Of a stretch of DNA of 64,000 bases, positions 49,228 to 61,468 are shown one piece after another. Below the pieces are notes generated by a model that worked only from the letters and a program-made list of their open reading frames with translations, was not told the DNA's origin and did no database searches. Every line of letters starts with the position of its first letter. Position 1 is the stretch's first letter. The position numbers were made by a program, and so were the translations under genes. The stretch spans positions 9,115,387 through 9,179,386 of the forward strand of contig NC_064034.1 in assembly GCF_932526225.1 (NCBI RefSeq). Direction: 5' to 3'. Source of the DNA: Nematostella vectensis (lineage: Eukaryota > Cnidaria > Anthozoa > Actiniaria > Edwardsiidae).

Positions 49228-50431
49228 TCGTGTGAGTCTGAGTAGCCTGAGTATCAGGCTTTTATTAGGGGGGGAGGGGAGGGAGAGCCTGATACTTGGG
49301 CTATCGTGTGAGTATTTCGCTGTAAACCAAGTCTTATCATCTCTTCTAATTTGAGTTTATGCGCTATTTTAAGAAGACTTGGTGAGCGGACTCATGCCAT
49401 TACAACATTAAAAAGTAAATGTTTGCTTTACAATAACTTTTTTTCGAACGTCTAGCCTGAGATTTCACAAAATTCTAAGATAGAACATGCCAAGGCCTAC
49501 CCTTTGTGGTTCCTTGCCTTAAATACTCGAGTTACAATATTTCTAATGTTTCATTTGAAAAGAATCTAGTAATTCTTGAATAAGCCGATGGAAATGAATG
49601 ACTTGTGGGACTCTGTATTGAATGGGTGTGTTTTATGTCGGAGTGATTGGCTTTTAATCATTCCACAGACAATCAAGGTTGCGCATGAAGCCAAGGGCAA
49701 TGTAAGCGATATTGTGGCAAAAGAGAAGGCGCGGATGGTAGGGGATGGACAGATGGACCATCGGTGAAAGAGGGGTGGCTTATTCCATGCTATTTTAACT
49801 AGATATGCCCTTGAGGATTATTTTAGATCCATAGTATCCGTGCAGAAAGTAAATGCCTCTATGAAACTTGAAATCAGTTCAAAAAATCATTTCGCCGTTA
49901 TCCGTAGTTAAGATATCTGTCGATATTCTCTCTCTATTTTTTTTTCCTATCAGTCCGTTGCTAATTCGTTTCTTATCTGAGGTTTGACGTGTTTTCATGC
50001 CAAGACTAACTTGCTCGTTTTTTGTTGAAATTTCTAATCGACCCGTAATTATGATACCACCGATCAAAACAAACCACTTTGAGTGATGTAGCTTTGTCAG
50101 CTTGGGGTCTTTGCCATGTCATGTCTATAAGGTGATAGTTGCTTCCGGTACCTGGAAAATCGTCAACAGCATCGGTTTGTGATCACATGGTAGGGGGTAC
50201 TGCAAAACAAGTGTAATCGCGTAATGATTAGATTACAATTACACCAGTCAACCGTTACACGTGCCTCGTCTCATTGGCAAGGAGACGATAAAACATTCAA
50301 AGAAATAATTTCCGCTTTGGCCATTTTGCCGTGTCGTTGTTACAAGGGTGTAAAAGAGACCAATAAAAGACTTATGTATGTGCATGGCGAGGAATACGCA
50401 ATACTGTATAGTATAGTTCCTGGCGAGCATG
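48984..50431. other. Intergenic with T homopolymer
   Basis: It includes a T tract of about 35 nt at 49,190-49,226 and a G-rich patch at about 49,268. No ORF is supported. Confidence 0.45.
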
Positions 50432-50630
50432 TGTAAAGTGACTAATTTACCGATAAAATAGGTAAATCAACCTTGCCACGAATATCCTTTATTGCGAACG
50501 ACTCTTGTTGGTTATGCGTACAAAACACTACTAAGGTTACCCTTAGGTCACTTGATATCCACGCGTTAAACTTAATCTTTAACTTTTAAATCGAGTGCGT
50601 GACGTAACTAAGTAAATATCTATCTTAACA
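50432..50630 (-). repeat. 3' LTR
   Basis: On the minus strand it runs TGTTAAGATAG to ...CTTTACA. It is adjacent to a polypurine tract. Confidence 0.9.
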
Positions 50631-50642
50631 CTCTCCCCTTCT
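50631..50642 (-). promoter_or_regulatory. Polypurine tract
   Basis: AGAAGGGGAGAG lies directly upstream of the 3' LTR on the minus strand, the normal plus-strand primer site. Confidence 0.8.
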
Positions 50643-50973
50643 GAAGAAATGTTGTCATAGTATGTTGTCATAGTCTGTTTACTTTCTCTGTGGCTACTAT
50701 CTTGAATCCATTTGTCACAAACAGATGTGGATTGGGTTGATCAGGCCCTCCTCAACTGATGTATCACTTTCGTTGTTCATTTTAACCATTCTTTAACTAT
50801 TCTAAAATCATATTCTAATATATGTAAAAATATGTAATAATATCACGTACATTTCCTTCGTGCACATCTTGCACTTAAATATTCATACTCAGTGGCTTTT
50901 TTATATTTTTAAATTGTAATAAATGTTATTCTTTGAGTAGATACACGAGTGTAGATATGTATATGTCCACTAA

Positions 50974-51594
50974 TTAATATAATGCTTGAGACGCTTGGTT
51001 GACATTTGACATCATACCGTATCCATATGGTGACGTCATCTGATACTGCGGAAGTCCAAATGAGAAGGAGTACTGCTGGTTGTAATTGTTGTAAGGATAC
51101 AACTGCTGATATCTGTACATCCATGGCTGCATTTCATAAGGCGCAATTGGATTCATGTATACAGGTGTTCCTGGGTTTACATAAGTGAGACGTTGCGGTG
51201 CTTGCCGAAGTCTTTGAGGTCTGCCATGATGATCAGAGTTCCCTTCTTTCATGGGCTGAGGTGGTATGCCTGGTGCTGGTTGATGTGGCGGTACTATGTT
51301 GGGTACTACGTACGGTTCAGTCGCCTGGGGAGAGCTTTCCAATTCCACCGGTCCTTCTGTCGGCTGTCCAGCGGTTTCCGCTGGTATTTCACCTTCATTC
51401 AGCCTTTGAACTGTTCTTGGTACCAGAGCCGGCCACTCGTCGTCGTCGGACATGGATTCTACGTCCTCATGGTCGACTGGAGGTTGTACTTCTGGTTGCC
51501 CAACATTACCTTGTGTTTTGTTCTGCTGTCTTTGACGTCTTGGGTTGTTTGCGGTTGTCTCTTCAGCTTCGAGAAAGTCAAATGGTAGCAGTAA
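50974..51594 (-). pseudogene. Gypsy pol C-terminal tail
   Basis: A Pro/Gln-rich tail (RPQRLRQAPQRLTYVNPG) ends in a Tyr/Gln-rich stretch. It is separated from the integrase by the inserted non-LTR fragment, so the leucine run encoded by the AAT tail is not part of the original protein. Confidence 0.75.
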
Positions 51595-51598
51595 GTTT

Positions 51599-52316
<718 letters not shown>

Positions 52317-52319
52317 GTT

Positions 52320-53382
52320 TCTATGGAGTGTTCTATTCCTTCCTTCTGCCCCCTCTGGTTTAAGCTCGTACACTGGGCTATCTGGTGCCTTTCGTTTAAC
52401 CACCACATGAACCTTTTCTTCCCAGTAACTTCGAAGCTTGCCTGGACCTCCACGAGGGTTTAGGTTCCGAATTAAGACCCTATCTCCAGGTTCTAGTACT
52501 GAAGAACGAACTCTCTTGTTGTACTGAATGCAATTTCTCTGACTGCTTTGTGTGGTTGTCTTAAGTACCTGGCTGTATGCTTGTCCCATCGCAGTTTTCC
52601 ATCTCTTGTAATATTCTGAGTGTGAAGCTTTGTCTTTGTCAGAGTCGAGGCCAAACATAAGGTCAATTGGGAGTCTTGGTGAACGGCCCAATAGTAGTTT
52701 GAACGGCGCAAATCCTGTTGTTTCGTGTTTCGTGCAGTTGTACGCATGTACAAGCTTATGTACATGGTCCTTCCAGTTAGATTTGTACATTTCAGGAAGT
52801 GTTCGCATCATTCCTAGTAGGGTGCGGTTCATTCTCTCGACCAGTCCATTTCCCTGAGGATGGTACGGGGTTGTCCTAGAATGCATTACACCTGTCAATT
52901 TCTCTAGGTGTTTAAACAAGTTGTTTTCAAACTCCGCTCCCATGTCGGGATGTATTTTGCCTGGATAACCGAAACGCGGTTATATATCTTATATCTTATA
53001 ACTCGTTATATATCTTTTCTGCTGCAGTCGTGGAACCCTTGTTCTTGGTGGGATAGGCCTGTGCATATTTCGTGAAATGGTCGACAATTACAAGAAGATA
53101 CTCATATCCACCAGAACTCCTTTCAAGATGTACATAATCTATAGATACGAGTTCAAAGGGAGACGAGGTGACAATTGGCTGAAGGGGTTCCCTTGTGTGC
53201 CTGGAGGGGTGTCTTTGTTGCAGATAGCGACATACGTTAGACATATAGTGGTCAATATCTCTTCTCATGTAAGGCCAGTAGAATCTATCTTTAGCTAAGG
53301 CTAGAACGCGATCAGTCCCAAGATGTCCCATTTTGTTATGCAATTCTCTTATTACATTCGATTGAAATGCCCTGGGGAGCAC
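52320..53382 (-). pseudogene. Gypsy integrase (broken)
   Basis: It has the zinc-binding region (HNKMGHLGTDRV, with part of the usual CxxC altered), core strands VSIDYVHLE and VDHFTKYAQAY, and NGLVERMNRTL. The C-terminal part includes a chromatin-type GDRVLIRNLNPRGG. A short tandem duplication of TATA-rich sequence near 52,980-53,010 introduces a stop, and the tail is cut by an insertion. Confidence 0.85.
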
Positions 53383-53467
53383 TACCTGCTCTGTGTGGCG
53401 AAGCAGTGCCTTTTCATCTATATGGAGATTGCTATACTCTTATATGTACTTCCTTACTTCTGGTGAT

Positions 53468-54079
53468 TCACGACGTCTGACGTCTGGGTCGCATGTTAGC
53501 TGACATGAGTTCCATGATTCGTTTAATGTTGGGACCATCACTTTGTGCTTTAAAAATGCCCAAGACCTTCACTTCATTTACAAGTAAACAGTCCATATCG
53601 ATGTTTAGCAAATCTTGTTGATCCGTTACACTAGCCAAAAGAATGGTGTCACCAGACCCAAGTGCCGCTACTGACGAGAGTGTAGTCGACAGATCATCTT
53701 GGTTGATTGTTGATGTGCATGTTTCCATGAACTTATAAAAGCTTTCTGGTAGCCTGGAGAGACTATCCGCATCTACGTTCATCTTGCCAGGGCGATATTT
53801 GATGTTAAAGTTATAATCTGCGAGTTCTCCTACCCATCGCAGACCTGTTGCATTGAGCTTGGCAGTAGTAAGAACGTAAGTGAGCGGATTGTTATCAGTG
53901 TAAACTGTAAACTCTGGTGCATAATATAAGTAATCACGGAACTGCTCTGTAACGGCCCATTTGAGAGCTAAGAACTCCAATTTTCCCGAGTGCAGGTGAT
54001 AATTCCTTTCTGCTGGCGACAATGTCCGAGATGCATATGCTATTACGCGAAGGGTACCATTTTGTTCTTGATAAAGCAC
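53468..54079 (-). pseudogene. Gypsy RNase H and connection region
   Basis: It contains VIAYASRTLSPAERNY, KLEFLALKWAVTEQFRDYL, TVYTDNNPLTYVL and GKMNVDADSLSR, the standard order for Ty3/gypsy RNase H. Confidence 0.88.
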
Positions 54080-54276
54080 TGCACCCAGTCCACTTTGCGA
54101 GGCATCTGTGTGAACGATAAATGACGATTGATAGTCTGGATAAGCAAGAATTGGAGGGCTAGTTATACTCTCAATTAATGAATCTAGGGCTTGTTTGTGC
54201 TCAGATGTCCATTCTACCGGAGACTTACGCGAAATCTGGTTATTGCCTTTCTGATCACTGTAATTCTTTGATTCTT

Positions 54277-54853
54277 TCAGTGTTTGTTTTTGTTGAGGTG
54301 CCCATTCTCTCGGAGACTTAGGCGTGGTCTTTGCATTAGTAGGCCGTAAATAGGTTTAGCGGTCTTTGAGAAATTCGGAATATGGCGACGGTATATCCCT
54401 AATAATCCCATCAACCGCCTAACCTCACCTACGTTCTGTGGGACCTCATCTTGCCACTCTTGCACAGCTGTTGTCGCTTTGGGGTCAATGCGGTAGCTGT
54501 GTTGGGAGACGATCCGTCCAAGGAAGGACACTTCTCGCTTGAATAAATCACACTTTTTCGGTTTAAGCTTTACTCCGCTGGAAATTCGCAGGAGCATTCT
54601 TTAGACCGAATGGGATTCTAACCCACTCGTAAAGACCCCATGGAGTTATAAAAGTCGTTAGAGGTTGACTGCCTTCTGCTATGAAGCCCTGGTGGTAAGC
54701 TTTACCCTGATCGAGGACACTAAACCACGACTTCCCTCCCAGATTATCAAGAGTTTCTTGGATCCTAGGAAGGGGATGACGATCCGACACGGTGCGTTTC
54801 TTCAGCTCACGGTAATCAACACACAGTCTCATTCCTCCATCACGCGCACACAA
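54277..54853 (-). pseudogene. Gypsy reverse transcriptase with catalytic deletion
   Basis: N-terminal RT motifs (LCVDYRELKKRT, FSVLDQGKAYHQ, PFGLKNAPANFQR) are followed abruptly by post-catalytic sequence (GVKLKPKKCDLF, VSFLGRIVS). The palm segment with the YxDD box is absent at about 54,600. Enzymatic activity is therefore not expected. Confidence 0.88.
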
Positions 54854-54931
54854 ACGACACTACTCGAAAACGGCGACTTAGAAGGCTTAATAAATCCCCT
54901 GTTCAATAAACGTCATGCTTACACAACGGTC

Positions 54932-55130
54932 TTATTTTGGCTCTGATGGTCTCATCTCTAATGCCTGTCTCCAACGCGTGCAAAAAAGGCTTTGTACTGA
55001 ATGTGGATCGTATTTCATCCCGCCAGACTCTTTTGATGCGAATGAGATTTTTTGTCGAACGGTTAAAGCTCGCATTAGAAATGTTTGTGCGGTTTCCTCG
55101 GTCTCCTGCCTCATATTGGTTAGCTTTTTT
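54932..55130 (-). pseudogene. Gypsy gag fragment (second part)
   Basis: It contains MRQETEETAQTFLMRALTVR and VQSLFCTRWRQALEM, typical of cnidarian gypsy gag. It is cut off from the first part by a 3-kb insertion and from RT by a deletion. Confidence 0.7.
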
Positions 55131-55373
55131 CGTTAAAATGGAAACGGAAAATCTTTCTTAGTTGTGCTAGAGATATATCGCCTAAGCTCTCTAAATAGCT
55201 TCGCAACTGTAAACCAGGCTGCACGGATCGTATTACCGACGTAACTATTTCTCTTTCTTTGTAACCCTTTTCCACCGGTTTCGATCTGAGAGACTAACGA
55301 CTGATACGTTAACTTTTTCTTCTGCCCCGGCTCCCCAATTATCCCTTGAATTTTAAAATCCCTATGGAATATA

Positions 55374-55787
55374 TTGGTGGCTGTTGATGGTTACTCGCTG
55401 GTTAGAGCTGATCGCACATACAACTCTGGTGGCGGGCTGCTAGTTTTCATACCCAGCCATATTTCCTTCAAAAGGCGCGTGGATCTTGAGTTTGAAGGTA
55501 TTGAAGCCATTTGGCTTGAGCTCTTATTCCCCCGATCTAGCCCGTGCTTTGTTTGTTTTATTTACCGTCCTCCTTCTTCTACTTCTGCATACATAGCTCT
55601 ATTGGACGAAATGTTAGCTCATGCTAGCTCAGCAATAAGCCAACAGGTTGTGGTGCTCGGTGATCTTAATTTTGATCTCCTCGAAAAGCCTCTTCCTGCG
55701 CCAACCAAGCAGTATTTATTCATTATTGATTCGCTTGGTTATCAACAGCTTATAACCAAATCAACCAAGCGAAAAAAACTTCTGTAC
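55374..55787 (+). pseudogene. LINE endonuclease fragment
   Basis: YSLVRADRTYNSGGGLLVFI, FVCFIYRPPSS and VVLGDLNFDLL are EEP-endonuclease motifs. The start is missing and the frame breaks after an A-run near 55,775. Confidence 0.8.
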
Positions 55788-55797
55788 TGAATCATTT

Positions 55798-57985
55798 ATG
55801 CATGACTTGTCACTTGTTCCTTGGAGCACACTTGATATATACGATGATGTAAATGATGCTCTTGATCAATGGTATAAACTATTCAATGACATTCTTACAG
55901 TGCACGCGCCTATTAAAGAACATCGCATAAAGCGCCCTCTTAAACCTGATTGGTTTAATGCTGAAATAAGTGCTGCAATTAAAGCGCGCAACTGCCTCCA
56001 CCGCATTGCTACTTCGCTGAAAACAGACACCTCTTGGAGTGAATATCGCCGCGCGCGAAATCATGTTGTTCACTTAATAAGAAAAGCTAAAAAGACCTTC
56101 TATAATGATGCAATTAAGAACAACCTTGAAAATCCAAAAAATCTTTGGAAAATAATACGTAACATCTTTCCATCAAAACATGTCAATCTCCCTAATCGCT
56201 TAACTGTTAATGACACTTTATACGAAGACATTTTTGATATAGCTTATTCTTTCAATGAACATTTTTCCAATATATCTTCTCAAGTTTCTATTGATGCTGT
56301 CCCTGAATTTCCGGACTGGTCTGTCCTAACTAATTTTATTAATTCTAAACATCAACCTGGTTCCTACTTTTCAATTCCTCCGATTTCAGAAGACTTTGTC
56401 CTTAATAGCCTCTCTCGTTTAGACATCGGTAAGGCTGCCGGGTTTGACGAGTTGAACGGATTTTTTTATCAAATCAGCAGCTCCTGAAATTTTTCGCTCC
56501 TTGACTAAAATCCTAAACCTGAGTATTTCCTTTTGTGTTTTTCCTGATCCTTGGAAAAGTGCGAAAGTGTCACCACTTTTTAAGGATGGGTCTCTTTTTG
56601 ACCGTACGAATTTTCGTCCCATCTCCGTACTTTGTATCCTATCTAAAGTTCTGGAGCGCCACACTCATACTAGCTTTTATTATTTTCTTACTTCACAAGA
56701 CCTTCTGACAGATTTTCAATTTGGTTTCTGGTGGTTCCGTTCATGCGAACTGGCCACTATAAATCTTTCTGATTCCATTCTAAAGAATATGGATAATGGA
56801 CTTCTAAGTGGTATGCTCCTGATTGACCTGAAGAAGGCTTTTGATTTGGTTGATCACAACACCCTCCTATTGAAGCTTGTTTTGTATGGGTGCGATGAAC
56901 TAACACTCAAATGGTTTAAGTCTTACCTTTCTGGACGCACTCAGAAAACGTGCTTCAAAGGAGTTTTATCGAATGCACTACCCATTAATGTGGGAGTTCC
57001 TCAAGGCAGTATTCTCGGTCCTTTGTTTTTCCTTCTATTCATCAATGACTTGCCCCTTTTTCTCTCCTCTGACTATGTTACCGATACTACAATGTTTGCA
57101 GACGATACCACATTTTTTATTTCCGGCCCCAGTGTGCCTGATGTTGAACTTAAACTAAATAAACTGGCAGCTGATGTACATAAATGGGCTACACTCAATC
57201 GTATGGTACTAAACACCAAGAAAACTAAATCAATGTTAATTGGTTCCCACCAAAAAATATCAAATCTGGCTGAATCCTCTCTTTCAGTAACTTTAAACAG
57301 TTGTCCAATTGAGCAAGTGAACAGTGCGCGGGTTCTTGGAGTGGTGTTTGATAACCACCTCACCTGGGAACCTCATGTCGAGCACTTATGCAAAAAGATT
57401 AACAGCCGCATATCCCTACTACGCCGTATTGCTCCCTTCCTGACGCCAGTTGGTGCAATACATTACTACAATGCCTGTATTCATAGTCAGTTCCTCTACT
57501 GTGCTAGCGTTTGGGGCAACTGCTCACAAACCCTCCAGATTTTACTTCTACGCTCTCAGAAGCGCGCTGCGCGCACTATTTTGTCTGCAGATTTTTCCGT
57601 CCCGTCTGTTTCGCTCTTTTCTTGTCTAAACTGGCTCCCCATTTATGATTTGATAAAGCAAAGGAAATTATTGACTCTTTTTTCAATCCTTATTAATCCG
57701 GATTCCCCTCTTTGTTTGCGTCTAAAGTTTTCTTTTGTTTCGCATGAACGGAGAACGAGATCGTCGACTTCACACAATCTCGTGCTCCCCCAGCCCAGGA
57801 CTGATGCTGGAAAACGCACCTTTTCCTTTTCTGCAGTTTCTCTTTTTAACCTTCTACCCCTCAGCCTTAAACAACTTGCTGACTCCCGTATTTTAAATCC
57901 CAATCAACTACAAAATGTTACAAGTCTTGCTAAAAAAAAGTCCGTGATATTTTCCACTCTCACCTTAACTCGGTATCTCACTTAG
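55798..57985 (+). pseudogene. LINE reverse transcriptase (one frameshift)
   Basis: The linker region and RT span two frames that switch at a T-run near 56,465. Motifs include FRPISVLCILSKVLER, LLIDLKKAFDLVDH, GVPQGSILGPLFFLLFINDL and the catalytic MFADDTTFF. The C-terminus matches CR1/Jockey-like elements (LLRSQKRAARTIL). The second frame (56,501-57,985) is otherwise open for 494 residues, implying fairly recent insertion. Confidence 0.88.
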
Positions 57986-58400
57986 AACAACTTTTTTGCC
58001 ATACATGCCGTTTTTATATCGACTGCCGCTGCTACTTTTCCTAAAACCGGTTATCCATTCTCATGTTAATTGTTATTGCATGTTGATTAATGTTTGTCTG
58101 TTTGTACTTGTTTCTATGTTGACGTCTACCTGTTTTTGTAGTTAGTTTTTAATTGCTTTATCAAGATGTAGTATTAGTGATGTCTTGTATAGTTTTTTGT
58201 TGCTTTATCAAGATGTAGTATTAGTGATGTCTTGTATAGTTTAATTTCCAAGTTTCCCCTTTGTATTTCCGTAAATGTCTAACATATTTTTTTATTATTA
58301 TCATAGGTACTTAGATATAGGGAGGGCCATATATTATAAAACTGTAAAAGGTTAATATGAAACCCTCGTTAAATAAAGTTTATTGTATTGTATTGTATTG

Positions 58401-58760
58401 CCTTGTTTGGGAGCGGTGCCGAGTTGATTCTCGGTAGCCTGTTGTTTGAGTTGTAGATTGCTCAATTCCTTTTTAAGTTCCTCAAATTCCGGTTGAGTGT
58501 CTTGTGTCGATCCCTCCAAACCTGGAACTCCGAAAAAAAAAAACAATTGCATCGTCTAGGTATTCGATTTTATCTTCTTCGGTTTGGGGAGCTTCTGTTT
58601 TTTATTCAATCTCCTTGCGGATTAATTTTAACAGGCTCATTTTAGTTTTCCCATCAGTCGCCGATTCAATTTGCCCCAAATGGGCCCAAAACTTCGCCAA
58701 TGAATCCCGGTCAGCTGAAATCAATTTCCCTTCTAATTTCAATTCTTTCTCTTCAGCCAT
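58401..58760 (-). pseudogene. Gypsy gag fragment (first part)
   Basis: It begins MAEEKELKLEGKLISADRDS with a coiled-coil N-terminus typical of this gag type. An in-frame stop near 58,608 and a frame change at a T-run near 58,545 disable it. Confidence 0.65.
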
Positions 58761-59113
58761 CTCGGGAAATGGAAACCACAACAAGCGTTCAAAACAATAA
58801 TTTCCAGCTACTAAATCTACCACTTAAACAAACAATGCAAACAAAACACATTCCTCAAGCGTCCAGATATATCGTTTTCAACTTAAAACACATACCTCTA
58901 TCGGCGCTTCCAGCACCTTTACCTTCAACAAATCCCGTTTCTACACCTTTTCGACAAATCTTGATCTCTCCGTTCCTTTTTATCCAAATACCATAAGAAT
59001 AACTTGTGTTGACCAGTTACTGTTCACGTTGAGATCCAGCATATAATAACCACTCAACAACTTGAATCCCTAAGTCTTGAACCATAAGATTCTTTCCAAC
59101 TCCTGTAGATGTT

Positions 59114-59131
59114 TTCCCGTCTGAGCCCCCA
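59114..59131 (-). promoter_or_regulatory. Candidate primer-binding site
   Basis: TGGGGGCTCAGACGGGAA lies 2 nt inside the 5' LTR on the minus strand. Its first nine bases match tRNA-Pro-type primer sites. Confidence 0.5.
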
Positions 59132-59133
59132 AA

Positions 59134-59332
59134 TGTAAAGTAACTAATTAACCGATAAAATATGTAAATCAACCTTGCCACGAATATCCTTCATTGCCAA
59201 CGACTCTTGTTGGTTATGCGTACAAAACACTACTAAGGTTATCCTTAGGTCACTTGATATCCACGCGTCAAACTTAATCTTTAACTATTACATCGAGTGC
59301 GTGACGTAACTAAGTAAATATCTATCTTAACA
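59134..59332 (-). repeat. 5' LTR
   Basis: Same length as the 3' LTR with about 95% identity, indicating an old insertion. Confidence 0.9.
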
Positions 59333-59916
59333 CATGGAACAAGTATAATCCTGTTTGTCTTGGTATAAATCCCATGTTCAAAGTGCCAAAAAGATCGCTG
59401 TTCATTCGTTTGTGAGCTGGGCTTTCTGAAATAAAGGATATCCCTGGGAATAGGTGAATAGGTTTTCGGATCGGCGGATCCGGCCTAAAATGGTGTACGC
59501 GAATAAGGGATTTCTTAAAACGTTCCGGATCAGACCCTTATTACCCCCCCCCCCCCCCCCCACCGCCCCCGCCCCGAGGGAAGGGGGGTGGGCTAAATGG
59601 GTGTGTAACAAAAAAAATGTAAGAGCTTTTAAAAAAATGTGTCGTATCAAGATCACTAGAAGAAAACAAACGTATCGTGTTTCTCTAAGATAAGCCCCTG
59701 TGAAGATGATACACGGTGAGAAACATCAATGCTCGTCCCAGCTCACCCCTGATTTTCCCTGCATAAAACCTTAAAAATAAAAAGTCGTAAAAACAACACG
59801 CAGAGTTGTTTTTTTAACGATATTCCGGCAGGCCAATACCTGCCTTCTTCAGGTTATAAATGAGTTTATACTGGCATGTTACAGCTAGTATATATACCAT
59901 GTTCATTGATGATTGA

Positions 59917-60029
59917 CTAGCAGCAGGAGAGCATAAGATAAGAGAGGGACACTTTGGTATTACCCGCGCGCCATGCCGATTCCGAATCCGGCTATTTTTA
60001 GTAACCACCACCCCACCACTGCGCGTGAG
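59917..60029 (+). repeat. Inverted repeat, left arm
   Basis: It pairs with 60,858-60,967. The shared core includes AAGATAAGAGAGGGACACTT and CCACCACCCCACCACTGCGC. A transposon remnant or foldback element is possible. Confidence 0.8.
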
Positions 60030-60857
60030 GATTTGCTCCGTTTATTTTGTCCTACTGACCCCGCGGGTTGCGTGTTGTTGTTTTGCCATTCGAAAGGAAT
60101 GAAAAGAGATCATGTAAAATAACTCGGAAGAAGAAAACAAGTCTAACTTAAATTACCAAGATTGGCAAATATACTCACAGAAAGCTAAATCCTTGAATAG
60201 TTTGACTGTTTTGTTTGTCTGAGCGGCGAAGTCAAGTGAGAAAGAAAAAACCGACGAGCGATAAAATGGCTGTGATACTGCGTTTGATTCAAATCCCGAC
60301 TCCAGCTCTCCAGCTTGTATAATAACAACATAATAATATAACATATAATAATAACAACATCAAAGAAGTACAGTAGTATCTTCCTCTTTATTTTCTCACT
60401 TTAACAAAAGCTCAGATACTTTAGCTTGCTGGCTTTGATCATCACAAAAATGCATTCCCTCGCTACAAGAATAGTTTTATGAAATGTATTTTTCTTGGAT
60501 TCCTTCTAAATTCATCGGAATATTCACAAAAATCAATATTATATCTAATGCTTAACTTACAGATTTCGTTTGACCATTAGGCAGATTACGAATGTTGAGA
60601 AACCACGGAGAAGCCGCAAGTTAGAGCAAAAACGGTGATTGAAGCACGAGGTTTTCCGCTCTTTATTTTGAATGAAGTCTCGTTTTGGAAACCTTGCAAT
60701 CCTCGAAGTACTACATCCCCTTAATAAACCGCAAGTGCCCGTATCCTTGATGCTAGAATGACAAATAGGGTGTTTTTTTTTTCGGTTTCATGTCACAAAA
60801 TAGTGGCAAACAACAAGATGTAAATGCCAAAGCGCGGGGGTAGGGTGAGTAAAAATG

Positions 60858-60967
60858 CTCAAGCGCAGTGGTGGGGTGGTGGTTACTAAAAATAGCCGGA
60901 TTCGGAATCGTAATGGCGGGCGGGAAATACCAAAGTGTCCCTCTCTTATCTTAAGCTCTCTTGCTAG
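60858..60967 (-). repeat. Inverted repeat, right arm
   Basis: It is the reverse complement of the left arm with a few substitutions and a 3-nt length difference. The spacer is 828 bp and has no ORF. Confidence 0.8.
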
Positions 60968-61468
60968 CAGCAGATAGAGGCTGTCCGGTAGTTTTATTCC
61001 TACGTTTTGTAAATCTCCTGGATCCCACGTGCCACGCTGTGTAAGGAGGATAGGACTTGCTTGACATGTCACCAAAAGAAACGCGATTGCGTGACCAAAT
61101 TTGCCTGGGTAACACGTGACAAGTAAAAGGAACGCATGCTTGCTAAATAGAAGGAGGACTCGCTAAACGTGACTTGAAAAATTTTAATTGCGCGACATAT
61201 TGCGTGACAAAACCTGCTTGGGTTACAGGTGAGAAAAGGATCACATTCTTGCATATAAACTTGTGAATAGAAGAAGGGATCGTTCTAAACGTGACTTGGA
61301 AAAGTTTACTTGCGTGACACGTGACATGTAGACGCGAGCTTGCGTGACACGTGTGTATTTATTGCGCACAGGGTCAGACTTGCGAGATGTTGCACGTAGC
61401 TGTACACAACATGGTTTGGTGGAAAAAATTACATTAAGACTGGTGCAAGTGAGTTCATATAAGTCATC

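Larger units (their letters stand above)
55150..58400 (+). mobile_element. Non-LTR retrotransposon inserted in gypsy gag
   Basis: It lies on the plus strand, opposite to its host element. It has an endonuclease part, RT and a 3' tail of ATTGT repeats (58,375-58,400). The 5' boundary is approximate; the N-terminal endonuclease motifs are missing. CR1/Jockey-type is the likely clade. Confidence 0.8.
59337..61468. other. Intergenic with an inverted repeat and upstream duplications
   Basis: No ORF is supported. It has a C-run at 59,546-59,562 and the inverted repeat listed separately. Two diverged direct copies of about 115-120 bp occur at 61,084-61,198 and 61,199-61,318. They share TTGCGTGAC and CTAAACGTGACTTG just upstream of the beta-helix gene. 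Confidence 0.55.
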
